This document shows positions 1 through 11,945 of a DNA stretch of 64,000 nucleotides, piece after piece. Numbering within the stretch: position 1 is the first letter of the stretch; each line of letters starts with the position of its first letter. Source of the stretch: Hyphodiscus hymeniophilus. Taxonomy: Eukaryota > Ascomycota > Leotiomycetes > Helotiales > Hyphodiscaceae. Made by a program: the position numbers and the translations under genes. The notes beneath the pieces are model-generated. The model ran no database searches, was not told where the DNA came from, and worked only from the letters and a program-made list of their open reading frames with translations. The stretch is from the NCBI GenBank assembly GCA_016508695.1, contig VNKQ01000004.1, positions 248,001 to 312,000 of the forward strand, given 5' to 3'.

Positions 1-81
1 TGTACCAGCGATGAGTACAAGGAGAATCAAAAGAGTAGAGAGACCCGCAAGTCCCAGTGAGATAAAAAGAGCACCCCTCAT
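1..81 (-). CDS. SUR7/PalI-like membrane protein, first exon (partial)
   Basis: The minus strand opens with ATG at 81 and reads without a stop to the window edge, giving 27 residues. They are almost entirely hydrophobic: MRGALFIS, then a GLAGLSTLLILLVLIAGT core. In fungi this N-terminal pattern is typical of SUR7/PalI four-TM plasma-membrane (eisosome or pH-signalling) proteins, whose first TM helix ends in LIAGT followed by an extracellular loop. Only that first helix is visible, so the family call rests on this stretch alone. The rest of the gene lies outside the window. Confidence 0.55.
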   Translation of the reverse strand, partial: MRGALFISLGLAGLSTLLILLVLIAGT

Positions 82-854
82 ATTTGCTTCTCCTCACAGC
101 CAGCTTCAGGATAAAGGGCGTCAGGGAAATATCACGAGAAAGAAGGTTCCCATCGACGGGGAAATACATGAGAATATTAGGGAAATCTCCACGAAGAGTA
201 CTCGTAAGATTAAAATTAGAATCTCGGGATCCAGAACTTCGGTAGACATTTGTCAACTGCGCCTTGCTGATTCAAACCCATAAGGCCGTGTAGGCCGTGA
301 TAGGGCCCCTGTCAGGAGTCGCTTAAGAGGCGCTCTCATGGTACCGCCAGCCGCTCCTGGCTATTTTGGCGAATTACTCAACCTTAAACCTCCTCAGCCG
401 TACACAATCTTGTTGGTTATTGGAGGACTGCAGTGGGTTCACAGGGTGAGCTGGGGCCCGTATGCCGGTTTTGGAGATATCCAGTGATAAGCCTTGGAGC
501 TTTGTCCACCACACGTCAGCACTAGAGCCCTTGAACGGCGAAGTTGGGAACGTGGGTATTGCTCTTTTTATGGGAGCTTCAGCCAAGTCTTCCTGTCTCG
601 CAGCGGATTCGACGTTCCTGGTAGTATTGAGACTTTGTGAATTGTAATCGGGCGAGCCGATCCTATTTCCGAACGACATAATTAGCATAGCCTGCTGCAG
701 CCCTAGAGTTGCTGACCAGGGCCGTGCAGTCCTGGTGTGGTCAATCTCCTTTTACGAGTAGTTTCTGGGTCATATATCTTCACATGGTCCGCAATTCTCC
801 TTCACAACGGCGTGTCTTTCCTCGAGTTATATTCTTAATTGCAATTCTTGAAAG
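82..854. other. Divergent intergenic region
   Basis: This lies between the minus-strand membrane-protein start at 81 and the plus-strand cupredoxin gene at 855, so it should hold both promoters. Short overlapping ORFs occur (for example 374-688 minus) but have no recognisable motif and look like chance frames. I see no clear TATA box or repeat. Confidence 0.5.
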
Positions 855-2891
855 ATGGCGTGGGTTTCTGTTATCTCGTTCGCGGTTGCATGCTTCGTCT
901 CTTCTGCAGCAGGAGCAAGTTTTCAAGTCCAAGTTGGCGAAAATGCAACCCTCACCTTCGATCCATTGACCATCACTGCAGCAGTGGGCGATACTGTCAC
1001 ATACAACTTTCATCCAAAGGTAGAGCCTCCCAATTTCAAGCTCAGTCAAACATTAATTGACCATGCCAGAACCATTCTGTCACACAATCTTCTTTCCAAG
1101 ACCCGTGCCATCCCCTTGCTGGGGGGTTCTTTTCTGGATTCGTACCCACCGCAGATCTCACTGCGGCCTCACCAACGACGTGGACCATCACGATCAATGA
1201 TACCAAGCCAGTCTGGGTGTATTGTGGCCAGACGACTGGAAATCACTGTCAGAATGGAATGGTCCATGCCATCAATGCGTTCGTCCACTAAAGAACGGAA
1301 CATGAACTCTGCTAACTGAACTTAGTCCCACGACTGGCAATACAATTGACGCTTTCAAGGCTGCTGCAAAGTCTGCCTCGACAAGCTCATCCCCGCCTGG
1401 TGGATTGCCAATTGGCGGACTGAGGAAGACGAGCGTTCAAGTTGGTCCAGGCGGCAATCTTACGTATTCACCAAACAATATCACTGCTCTCGTTGGAGAA
1501 GTCATCGAGTTCGCATTCAATCCAAAGGTAAGATTTCTTTGCAGGCTTTGAAGCCAAGTTACTGACTTACCCAGAACCATTCAGTTGTGCAATCGAGCTT
1601 TCAAGATCCATGCCATCCACTCGCCGCAGGAGGATTTAGCAGCGGCTTCCTTCCCACCGCTGTCTCCCCGTCCGGTGCAACATTCCAGATCGTGATCAAT
1701 GACACGAAGCCAGTTTGGTTTTATTGTGCCCAAACAGCTAAAAATCACTGCCAAAGTGGTATGGTGGGAAGTGTCAACGCCCCAACTTCCGGCAACACAC
1801 TTGAAGCTTTCATTGGTCTTGCTGCCAAAGCATCCGGTAGCACCATTGAACCAAATGCTCCATTGGGAGGAATCTTGACCGTCAATGGAACTGTTGTCAC
1901 AGCAGACATCGGCAATGTTTTTGATCCAAGCAATACATCCAGTACAAATACCAATACCACGGTCTCGAACGTACCACCGCCTGGCAGCTCCATTCCCCCA
2001 AATGTGGCTAGCATGGCTGGCGGCTACCAACCATCGAGTTACAACTGGGCCCCAAGTATTTCCGACACAGCGACCGAACTGCTCGAATTGATCAATTTCC
2101 TTGACAATGTTCTCTTGGAGGTTCTCGTCAATGGACACAATAACCTCACCACCGGTGGCTGGTCTCATCTATATCCAGATACCATCACTGGCACTATAGG
2201 GTCTATGATGGCTCAGGCACTCGTGCACCGGGCGACTGCGACAGATTCGCTCTCTCATTACTCGAAGAAATTGAACGGTCTCTGCAGTTACAGCTTCCCA
2301 ATTTCGGGCGCAGAGGACTTCGTCCACGTCGCTTTGACGCTCACCCTTCTCGAAGTCGCGCTCTTCCTGGACGTAATTTCCGTTGTATCTGCCTCCGACC
2401 CATGGCTCATTGGTCCCATCTCCTCGACCCTCGGCTCGAAATCCCGTATGGCAGGAATGGTCAATATGATGCAAAATCACATCCCGGCTGCAGCGCCACG
2501 AGAAGTCATGCTTCCAGCTCCACTCGTATATTCTTACGTTTTGAACCACTACATTGTGCCAAACTCCTGCCCGGATCCACTCCCATACACCAGCATCCCT
2601 CCTCTCACCGTCACCAGCGCACCGGTCAGCGGGACGCAGCGTTTGACATCGGTGACCGTTACTTTCGACGCAAGCTCCAAGAATCTGTCGATGGCTTGGG
2701 TTGGTCCCTGGGGTACGGTGGAATATACTCCAGTCACGGTGACGTCGAATACACAGGGCACAGCATCCGTGCCGGGGGATCTTTCAGGGCATGTCTGGGG
2801 TGTGCTGGTCAACAGCACTGGTGCGAGCGCGCAGGACCTACCGACGATTACTGTTGCAGGGCCCGAGCTCGTGTGGGTTACTCAACCATAA
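855..2891 (+). CDS. Secreted protein with two cupredoxin domains and a ferritin-like domain
   Basis: Four exons, 855-1019, 1070-1278, 1326-1527 and 1575-2891 (introns 47-50 bp, GT-AG), give 630 aa. Residues 1 to about 20 are a signal peptide (hydrophobic core, cut near SSAAGA). Two plastocyanin-like domains follow, about 22-125 and 155-260. Each keeps the type 1 copper ligands: His in NHSV, then Cys, His and Met in YCGQTTGNHCQNGM (domain 1) and FYCAQTAKNHCQSGM (domain 2). Residues about 346-521 resemble the ferritin-like (Rds1-type) domain of fungal secreted stress proteins. The tail is beta-rich and ends in VAGPELVWVTQP. Many N-glycosylation sites fit secretion. The copper-site residues suggest electron transfer or copper binding outside the cell, but no substrate can be named. 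Both domains carry an intron at the same place before NHSV (see findings). Confidence 0.85.
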
Positions 2892-3191
2892 GGCTATTTT
2901 TGTTCATGGAAAGTTATCAGGAGCGGGCGTCGGGGAATGTGATACAGTTTGTGCAATTGCTCGACAATGTGCAAAGGGCTTGTATATAGCTGTGGCAAAC
3001 CCGAAGATGGAATCCCACCCACTTCGGAAAGCGTATGTATAATAGAGATATACAGTTTCAAGCTGCCTTCAATGATCACCCTCGCAGCAGAATGCAGATT
3101 GGATAAATCAAGAGCCAGAGAAATAAGAACGATAGTCAATGACTGATCTCGTGAGATTACCGCCACGTCGTGTTGATGCTTTCTAAAAAGC
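2892..3191. other. Convergent 3' intergenic region
   Basis: Three hundred bases separate the stop codons of two convergent genes (cupredoxin protein, plus; HET protein, minus). It presumably holds both 3'UTRs and poly(A) signals. I see no other feature. Confidence 0.5.
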
Positions 3192-5870
3192 TTAGATGAT
3201 GCGAAATTCCTGGAATTTTGCGAATCCCGAGGCAGTTCGCAGCGCGTAATGCTTTCCATACCCATCAATGGATATGTCGTCGGCCTGCGCTTCGAATCCG
3301 TCCGGTGGGGTCACCAGTTCTCCATCCATGATGCCGTGTACATAACAATCTCCGATCAATTTCCAATCCTCGCCTGATTTTCTCAGCACGAAGGGCATTT
3401 TCAAGCCCTCCAGTATGACTACAACATCATCACGCTGGGTATCATAAGGCGTAGTGCACATGTGTCCGTCTCCAGTGAGGCAGAATCTACGGCCTTTGTG
3501 GGCTTCCTGAAGCGCTACCTCATACTGCCAAGAGAGTCGGCGAAGCTCGCTCTCCTCCTCTTCAGTGAAATCCCAGACCCATTCAAAGATTCCCGACTTG
3601 TGAGTCTTCACGGTCGCTGGAGTGTCATCCTCTATTCCTGCTCCATACAGTCTTTCAAAAGCGTTGAAGCTTTCTAGAAATGATGGCTCGGATGCCGTTC
3701 TCTGCCCTCTCCACGTACGGTCCATCACCAAAGTCCGAGCAAGAGCGGATTCGAGCCCTTCTGAGGGGTCAAATCTAGGACCATGTGTATGAGCAAAGGT
3801 TTTAGCGAATGTGCGAACCACGCAACGACCATCCTCGTCGGTGAAATCAGGGATCACTGCGTTGGGAGCTTCCATGAAAGGCGCGAAACTGCTTTGCTCC
3901 CTATCCATTGAATAATATCTCCATGCCATTCCGTTCAGCCGAATGGTGTCGATGATAGCTCCACGCACTCGGAGTTTTCCTGGCTCTTGTTCTGAGATGT
4001 GAAAAGTGGCAAGGGAATTGCCGGAGCAATTGTACAGGCCAGCGTCCAGATGAGAACGTGACTGATACGTCCAATCCGGTACCCATGACGGCAGATCAGG
4101 GATTTTCTGGTCCATTCCTGCGTGCTGGAGAAGCTCACGTCCGCGCCCAGCTTCAACATATTTGGCTGCGATGTCTCTGTACAGCGCTGCCACGGTATTT
4201 GTCTCCGAGTAGTCCGGAACAATTGATCTGGCAACGCTGTCTCCCTTGGCAAGGCCGAGAAGAGAATAAACCTTGTCTCTCGGATCAGAGGCAAGGTTGA
4301 TACGTGATAAGCTGAGCAGACTGATCAAATCCGATTTGATTTGCAGTGACTTTTCTCCCTCTTGGCGATTCCATTTCCGGAAGTGTATAAGGTCCCGCAA
4401 TGCCTTCATAGTAATCACGGGATTTAGATGAAGCACATGAGCGAATTCGTCTGCCAGTGGTCCACGTTTCAAAAACTCTGGCATGTCGCGCTTCTTGGCT
4501 AAATCCCAGAACGTTATCACGGAATCCAGACTGCAGGCGGCGTCTCCGACCAGTAAAATGACGCCTTTCCCAAGGACGGCTTCTTGTAGAACCCAACTCC
4601 GAAGCGTAGAGTCAGCATGGTGAGGAAGAGAAGCAGGGTGGGTAAACACACCTTCGATAAAACCAATCGTCGCGCCAAAACGCAAACAAGCTCGACCAAA
4701 TCTTCTCGTTTTCCCCCTCGGTGTATTCTGGGACCTTCCGCTTCTGCCAGTCCGCGTCTCCTTTTACTGAAAAATCGTCGTCGGACGCCCATAACCTCGA
4801 TAGATAATTCATCAGACTGATAGCTGATTGTGATGTTGCTGGAGAGTCACCAACAGGAAAGACCCTAGTCACCGGACTGGATTCTCTTTCGTTGTTGATA
4901 GCATTGTTGGCAAAGGGGCCGCGAAGCGGCATATCCCTCAAGCCGATCTCCCGACTTGATTCCAATGTTGCGGTCTCCGAACCGGCGATGGGCTCTGAAG
5001 CATCTTGAGTGATATTATATGCATGGTGGCCTGTATGGGCAATGACAAGTTCTGCACTATGATAGATATCGCCCATCAGGCTTACTTGCTGCCCTCGTTC
5101 GACCATATCTTCTTGGTTGATACAGATACCATCAGCCCACAGCCACATCCTTGGAAACCGCAAGAACGATTTCTCTATGGCCCTTCTAAGATTCTGCGTT
5201 ACCATGACTCGACAATTATTACATGACAGAGGCATGACTCTCTCAGGCTGGCCCCAGACATAGGACAGGGCGTTGAAGGACGGAACTTTGCCAATTTCAA
5301 ACGCATGTAGTTCCAAGGTATTAACTTGGCCACTCTCTTCCTCTGGACCCAGCCGCAAAAGTCTGATTTGACCGGGTTGAAGCTGATGATACTTGTACAT
5401 TTGGTCTGGGATAGGTAACTGGACTCTGAGTGAATTGTGCCGTTCAGGCGCAGCCCTAAAATCTGGCGCATCGATCAGATCAAACTGCGCAAAGGCCGAT
5501 TGCTTCTTGTCTTTCTCAAAGTCATATAGTCTTTTACGAATAACTGATTGATCCAGTTCTGAACCTTCTAAGCGAGCCACTGTGTAGGGCCAGTCAGCAT
5601 GTGATGCCCTTCGGAGATATCCAAGAACCTATTCTTGAACCATTTCTAAGAAGTCAAGATTCGCTTTCATATGGACAAGGGCTTACAATGACGCTGTAGA
5701 GGTTCGAAGTTGTTCGAATTGAGCGAGTCAAGAGCGATCTGGAATTCGAGGCCGTTAGGAGCATCATCCCAGGGATCAGTCATGGTTATGAGATGCTTGT
5801 CGACGAGCTGTACACTGGATGTCGATTCTTCCTCCTTAAGACAATCTTCCTTCACCATCGATGAAATCAT
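3192..5870 (-). CDS. HET-domain (heterokaryon incompatibility) protein
   Basis: Three minus-strand exons, 5870-5687, 5579-4652 and 4596-3192 (introns 107 and 55 bp), encode 838 aa. The HET domain starts near residue 160. It shows the three usual blocks: FNALSYVWGQPE; LWADGICINQEDMVERGQQV followed by MGDIYHSAELVIAHTG; and, across the second intron, DDWFYRSWVLQEAVLGK. The C-terminal part carries the block seen in many HET proteins (GDGHMCTTPYDTQRDDVVVILEG, then GDCYVHGIMDGE). Family members trigger cell death after fusion of unlike hyphae; the domain has a TIR-like fold. The partner is unknown. The first exon (MISSMVKED start) is inferred from a good donor (GTAAGC), a CTGAC branch site and an ACACAG acceptor that keep the frame. 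If it is wrong, translation would begin inside exon 2. An upstream ATG at 5990 would add a hydrophobic segment and is less likely. Confidence 0.85.
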
Positions 5871-6331
5871 TTTCGTAGTAAGGCTGATGATAAGAAAAGA
5901 AAACAAAAAAAACAAGTAGAAAGAGTGCTGCCAGTGAGGCTGTAGCGATTTGTTGTTCTTGAATGAGCGGCTACAGCAACTCAGCCACAAATATGCAGGC
6001 TTCTAACCGCTGAAGGTCGCCTGGCGGTCAATCGACTCCGTTTCAATCCGGTGAGAGCAGCATAGGCGCGTAGCTCGAATCGTTTTTGATTCTTGTTGCA
6101 AATAGTGTGGTTATAATTTGGAAATGCGTAAAAGAATTGTCAATTGGCCATTGTAAGTTGACGGCATTCAGATGGATCACAACTCAATGCTTGTTCTTAG
6201 TTTTAGGATTCTGATCAAGATCAAATTCAGAGCAACGGTAAATGGTTGCCTGCGGTCTATGCTCATCTAACGGTCGCTTGCTGGCTTTCAATATCGTGAC
6301 ATGCCTCCGCGATCTCATTTCCGAGTCGACA
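5871..6331. other. Intergenic region between HET gene and choline kinase
   Basis: This is the 5' flank of the HET gene and the 3' flank of choline kinase, both on the minus strand. It contains A-rich and T-rich runs but no gene or repeat that I can support. Confidence 0.45.
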
Positions 6332-8962
6332 TCAATACTCGACGAACTTCATGCTCTGTACTAAACTCTCAGGCAGCTCTTCTTTCTTCATGATTCCTAA
6401 ACTGACCACATCGCCCCAGAAGAACATTGCCCGATCCTGTGCGTAGGCCAGGTAGTCAAACTCATCCTCCTCGTCGTCCAACTGTTCCGCCTCCTGAGCC
6501 GAATCTCCTTGCAGCAAAGCTTCGGCCTTTAGACCCTCAGGCCTTTTATTCTCTCTCAGATGAACACGTTGGAGTGCAGAATTGACACCATTGAGCCCCT
6601 TCTCAATGATGGAAGGCTCTTCAGCTTTATCAACGCCAGGCTTCTTCCCGTCCAACTCTGGGACTTTGGCTTGCACGATGCCCCACGCAACCCACTGCGC
6701 CGAATTCGCAACTCTCCAGATCTTGACTTCCTTGAGCAGTTCCTCAACTTGTCTTTCAGACTCTGCTTCGCGTTGTTTCTCTTCCTCCGCGTAATCGCTT
6801 CCTCCAATGCCACCCGGATTTCGAGAATCAAGCAAAAAGTCCGAGATACTGTTTCCTTTCCCGAGGCCATCCATGGCGGCTAATTTAGGAGTCGCGGATG
6901 CACGAGGATTGAACTGGGGACGGTGGTTGACATAAGAGCGGATGAAGCGCCGTTGTTCCTCTAAGGTGGGATATCTATCTGTGTCGCAGCTCCAGGGTTT
7001 CGTCGAATTGTGGTAGTTGTAACACCATTCCGTGAAGTGGTTTGCGAATTCGAGACCGGGTGTGTTCGCAGAGGCGTATTCGAAATCGATGACAACGAGC
7101 TGTCTGTGTGTGTTTTCTGGAAGGAGAAGAGGTGATGGTGCCGCTCCAGGTTTTCCTTCGGGTGTGATGCGAAGAATGTTACCATACTGCGTCTGTAGAA
7201 TATTAGTGTACGAAAACCATATGAAAGGCTGAGAAAGCTCACATCATTGTGAGCAAACACCAATCTGCTGTTAACTCCACCTCTGGTAGCATAATACTGA
7301 TCCAACCACCTTCTGTACCTGTCGATAGCTGCTTTGAATGTAGGCCACTCAACGCCACAAACGAGACCGCGTTCTCGCCATAGTTCTCGCCCTTTCTTGC
7401 CGCTAAGGATCTGCTTGTCGAGGTAAGAAATGACCTCTTCGCATCTGTCGACCCATTTATCCCAGTTCAACCATACAAATGGACCTTCTTCAACCTCTCG
7501 TTCAAGCAGATCAATGCCTTCATGCAGTTCCCTCATTCGCTTTGCAATCTGCTTGCTCGTGGCTTCTACTCTCAAGTCTTCTGCGGTCAATGTCGTTGAT
7601 TCGAAGTACTCCTCAAATCGCCCATTTTCGAATGTCCCTAACAGCCGTGGGCCGATCTTCTTTCTCGCTAGGCGGCGTAAGATGCCAAGCTCGTTCTCGC
7701 GATCAATGAGGTGCTCGACCTGAGGACCATAGACTCGGAGAAGAAGCTTACGCGGAAGCCTATATGTGCGGTTCGGGTCTACTAATGGGGCTGGAATCTC
7801 CGGTGGGGGCGATACTACGTAGACAGCATTGGTGAGTGCGCCACTCAGTCTCTTAACCTCGATATCACCTCCACACTCCAACGGAATTTTCCTCCAATGC
7901 TTCAATTCCAAAGTGTGTGTTATCTTCAAAATCTCGGTCTTGAATGACAACCACGCTGTACGTTCTTTCTCCTCCCGCTTGCTTGTACGTAGTGTTGTGG
8001 TCTCCGACGACGACGAAGATTCGGCTGCCCCTCCACCATATGACATAGTCTTAGAGTTATCCAGAACCGCATCACATGAATTTACGACCCCTTCGCCGTC
8101 CTGCCCAAATTCTGTGTCTGAACTAATCAAGCCTGACGTTGGTCTCTTCACGGACGATCGCCGTCCTGGCCGGCCCTGCGAGGATCTCCGTGGCAGCAGG
8201 GAAGGTGACATAGCTCCTGGATTGATTGATGGCCTCTTCGCCTTTGGGGATGTTGAGGTTATAGGCAAAGTTTCGTGTCCGAATGAGCTCATATTATCTT
8301 CTAAGATACTTTGCAATCGTTCTAATGACAATGTACTGGCGTTTGAACTGTGACTTGAGGTTCTCGGCCTCAGTGTCGTGTTCCCATCAGCTTCCTCTGT
8401 CAAGATTGGCTTCTGAGCTGTTGACGATCGCTTGTTAGATTTCCGTGCGGCTCGTTTTGCTTTCTCGGATTGCAGCCATTCTGCAACTTGGGAAAGAAGC
8501 TTGTCATGGCTATGTGGGTGTTGTTTGTGGTGCTTCCCTTCATCTGCACGGCTGCCGTGTAAATTTCCTACAGCATCAGACGACGGGTACTCTTCCATGC
8601 TAGTCGTGCTCACAAGTGAGAGTCTCGAAGAAGTGTTGGAAGGCATGTAGGGACGTCCTGTCATTCGTTTATTCGCGGTACTCGTGGGAAATTGTTTGAC
8701 TCTCGTGGGATCGTCGGGGGTATGCAGAGAAATCTCTTCTGGCTCTGCAATTGACACGACTATCCAAAGTAAGTATGTGGTCTCGTGCTCAATTCGCCAA
8801 GGGGCAAAGGGGGAGCGGCGGGGGTCGGCACAGGCGAGACTCTCCCCTAATATTGACTGTTGCCTCACCTTTGGCAGGTCCGCTCTTTGGGCTCAATGGA
8901 GGCTCTTCTGGTCGAAGAGCCGGCCGAAGCGGCATCGTGCCCGTGTCCGAAGGCGTCGCCAT
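6332..8962 (-). CDS. Choline kinase
   Basis: Three minus-strand exons, 8962-8869, 8744-7243 and 7192-6332, give 818 aa. The enzyme phosphorylates choline with ATP, the first step of the CDP-choline route to phosphatidylcholine, in the cytoplasm. Diagnostic motifs are the Brenner loop HNDTQYGNIL (H530, D532, N537; the second intron splits it after D532) and the metal-binding VIDFEYASANTPG (D568), followed by NHFTEWCYNY. The nucleotide-binding part (LLLRVYGPQVEHLIDRENEL) lies near residue 370. The first 300 or so residues are Ser/Thr/Arg-rich and low in complexity, as in other mould choline kinases, so the protein is longer than yeast Cki1. An acceptor at 8760 instead of 8745 would also keep the frame and add five residues. 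The C-terminal third carries an acidic DDEEDEFDYLAYAQDR segment. Confidence 0.92.
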
Positions 8963-9884
8963 CGTGAAGCTTTCCCTTTCCACTCTCTACCCTTTGTTGA
9001 CTTCTCCAGTGACAACGCCTCAACAGAATGTATTCTTAAACCTTTCTCTTCTCCAGCTCTGCTGTAGCCAGAGGATCCAGCTCGAAATGTTTTCCTGCTT
9101 GAAGCCTCTTCCAATGAGATCTCTCCCTTGGGGCACGTTTTTTGCGGCAGCCCCACGGCTCCCAATTCTCTCAAGCCTCACTGACTCGGCGCACTCCAAC
9201 TTGTCTTTGCAGCGAAGTATTTCGTTCCGGGAGCAAAGTCTTTTTAGCAGATTTGGATGGGAACAAGACAAAGTGAGTAGTGTTTCTCGAGCAGAGAACG
9301 GCGATAGAGGATGCGAAGGCAGAAGAATATATCTAAACATAGAAGGGTGGTGGAATAACTTGGAACTCTCAGCATCGTCACCGGCACGGACCACATGCAA
9401 ATCAATGGTGGTTCAAAAACCGATAGGCAGGGTCCCGCGCTAGTGGCGGGGAGGTGTGGCTGAGGCGAACCGTTGATCTTATGATTATTATCTGCCAACT
9501 TTGCAAGAGTTTTCTCATATCCTCGACGACATGCGATTTCATTCGATTTCCGTTGACAAACATTGGTAATTTCAAGATAGTGACCTTTTTTTTTTTTTTC
9601 TGATTCCACTATTCCTCTTCCACCTGGAAAACTGTTTTATTTGTTTAGAGCCCGGAAGTACAGAAGCTTCTCTCATCCAAGGAAATTGATTTGACCGTTA
9701 ATGATTAATCTCAAGTGAGAGCGATCAGGGAACTTGAGTCCCCTCGGACTTTGTATCACATTTGCTGATCTCTTCTCATTGGATCAAAAGCCTTTGGAAC
9801 TGTCCTTGCAAGGGTACAAGAAACTGTCAAAAAATAAAGCCTCAGTCCTAATACCCGAATGATATGACTGAGATGGGATGGAAC
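8963..9884. other. Choline kinase promoter/leader and downstream flank of the small secreted gene
   Basis: On the minus strand this precedes choline kinase. Overlapping ORFs on both strands near 8900-9440 share no codon pattern or motif with any family I know. A T run sits at 9589-9599. No gene supported. Confidence 0.4.
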
Positions 9885-10275
9885 CTACTTTCCATTCACT
9901 TTAGGCCACTCAGCAGCGCAAGATGCGCTATATCCATAGCTACAACAAGATGAAGCTCCACTGCCGCCGTTCACCCTGCAAGTCAGTTAGTGCGAAATTC
10001 TTTCAGATCCCAGAATTCCAGTCACATATCGAAATCATGGAGGGCGTCGAGTAGGCTCACTGGTATATGTCATTGACATTATAGCTGCCCCGGACCTGAG
10101 TGCAGAATCCGCAATACGTTCCCGCTGTAGCACCACCCTCAGACGTGCAGCCTGTCTTGTAAGAGCAAGAACGTGCTTGGAGACTTCCAGGAGCGAACGG
10201 TTGGGAAACTGGTGCTGCCTTTGGCATGGCTAAGACACCTGGGATAAGAACCAGGAGGATGACCTTGAGTTGCAT
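9885..10275 (-). CDS. Small cysteine-rich secreted protein (effector-like)
   Basis: Two minus-strand exons, 10275-10061 and 9975-9885 (85 bp intron, GTGAGC donor, CTAACTGAC branch region, TTGCAG acceptor), encode 101 aa. MQLKVILLVLIPGVLA is a signal peptide. The mature part has seven cysteines (SCSYKTGC, YCGFC, SCCSYGY, SC) among Gly, Ser and Tyr, and ends in AAEWPKVNGK. Size, signal peptide and cysteine content match the many orphan secreted proteins of moulds, some of which act on hosts or competitors. I recognise no named family and no catalytic residue, so the function is unknown. It stands alone in a gene-sparse stretch and does not share obvious regulation with its neighbours. The odd cysteine count means either one free thiol or an unseen extension. 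Confidence 0.7.
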
Positions 10276-11945
10276 CTTGATATCTGAGTGGTGTCTTAAG
10301 ACATTCAGAGGGAAATGTTCAATGAGATATGGAACGAAGAGTTACGAGGGGAGTCGTAGCAGTTGATATATTTCCCAGGAGCTGGTTCTTGGCCTACTAT
10401 GCTCAGCAGCTGAACACGTCGAGGTAATATGGACAATTCCCCGCCCATCTCTTCTCTTGTACTCTACTTCTTGGCTCATTTCGATGCCAGCTGCAAACTG
10501 CAGCCACTCCGTGTTCCTGCTCATTTCATTGAAAGCTAGATTCTTGCATGCAGCATGTAGTTTTCATGAGCTATCCGATCCAACTCAAAAGCAAGTGGAG
10601 GAAGGGCGTTAGGAACGTTACTTGTGGGCGTAATTAGAGTAAGCCATGATTTCAAAATTCTCTTGGCTTTATCTTTGAGAAGAATGTCCCAGGTCACAAG
10701 CGATGCCTGCCTCATTCTTGAAAACGCCAGGAGGTTTGCAGTCTTTGTACAACACGCCTCATTGAGCGGGGTTCCAATCACCGAATGGGCTTTTTACGGC
10801 AGCATGCATTTCATAATGCAGGAATGAGGTACCAACGTTCCAATTTAATCTAAGGTGCGGCGTGTAAGACGACATCTGTTTCTCCGATCTGTAAATAGGA
10901 TGTGTCTGTCAAGCGCTTCCATAGTGGTGTTACACCTCGCTGTATACCATTCGTTTGCAAATGCCAAGTCCCCGAGAATGCTTCCGACTTTTATGTAGTG
11001 TATGAACCCGCACAGCAAGTGGGGTAGGTTCTTAGATATCAAACGGAGAACCTTACAGGGTCCGGCTGCGAGCGTAACAAAGAGATTGCGGGAGCTATCT
11101 TGATCCAAACTTTGTTTGTTATATCATCCTTCGGTCATCGATTTTAGATGAATCAATACCACGTTGGCAAAGAAGAATTGCATCAGGAGCTCCATGCAAG
11201 AGACAGATCGCGGGGTAGTCAAGCAGTTCGGGTGGCACAACGTCATGCACGTAACACTGAAAGATTCTCAAAACAGAACTATCCAAGAAGAGTAAAATAA
11301 TGCGGGCATAGCGGCCTGCGCAGTATCAGGTCGAGGACTCGTGTGGAAGAGGTGCGCGGCCATTCCGTTCTGCACCAGAACTGGCCAAATTCTCAATTTT
11401 AGCACACGGGACATACTGATCAGCCAGTAGGGCTCATTGATCAACACTCGGAAGATAAGAATGTCGGAGGACAGGGCAAAAGCAATGCTATCAAGTCAGA
11501 ATCAAGTGCGGTGTTCCGAGCTCGCGACAGTATCTACAAGAGAATCAAGGCCGCGCTCGACTTCCACCAACTATGCTATAAAGGTCTGCAGTCGTAAGTC
11601 CGCCGATGCTGCAAGCTCTGCGAAAGCATGTCATGACTCATATGATGCCTGGTGAGCGCATCGATCCGCAATGCCGTCCAAGAAGAAGGGAGGAACGATG
11701 TGAAATCGCGAGAAGCGTGTAAGCAGCGAAGTTGATGGAGACTTTATTTAGACTTGTGTAAAATGACTACCACAACGCACTTCTAATTGAGAGTCAACGA
11801 CAGCGACACTGCACTCGACAGCGACAACGACAGCGACATTGCACTCGACATCGACACCGCGAACGACAGCCGGAATGTTTGAGATAGAAGTACCTCTACC
11901 CGCACGCGGCATAACTGCAATTAGGGCAGCCCGAAGTCCGATTAC
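10276..11945. other. Gene-free stretch with a short CGACA-type repeat
   Basis: No intact gene is visible. At about 11809-11870 an imperfect tandem array of CGACAG/CGACAA/CGACAT units occurs. It lies just beyond the 3' end of the zinc-knuckle relic and could be the degraded tail of that gene. The other ORFs here are short and show no motif. Confidence 0.45.

Noticed and set aside
1581..2168. A 195-aa minus-strand ORF inside the cupredoxin gene
   Set aside because: It is antisense to well-supported cupredoxin coding sequence and has no motif.
8751..9443. A 230-aa plus-strand ORF near the choline kinase start
   Set aside because: It runs antisense through choline kinase exon 1 and its first intron, has no motif and no sensible start context.
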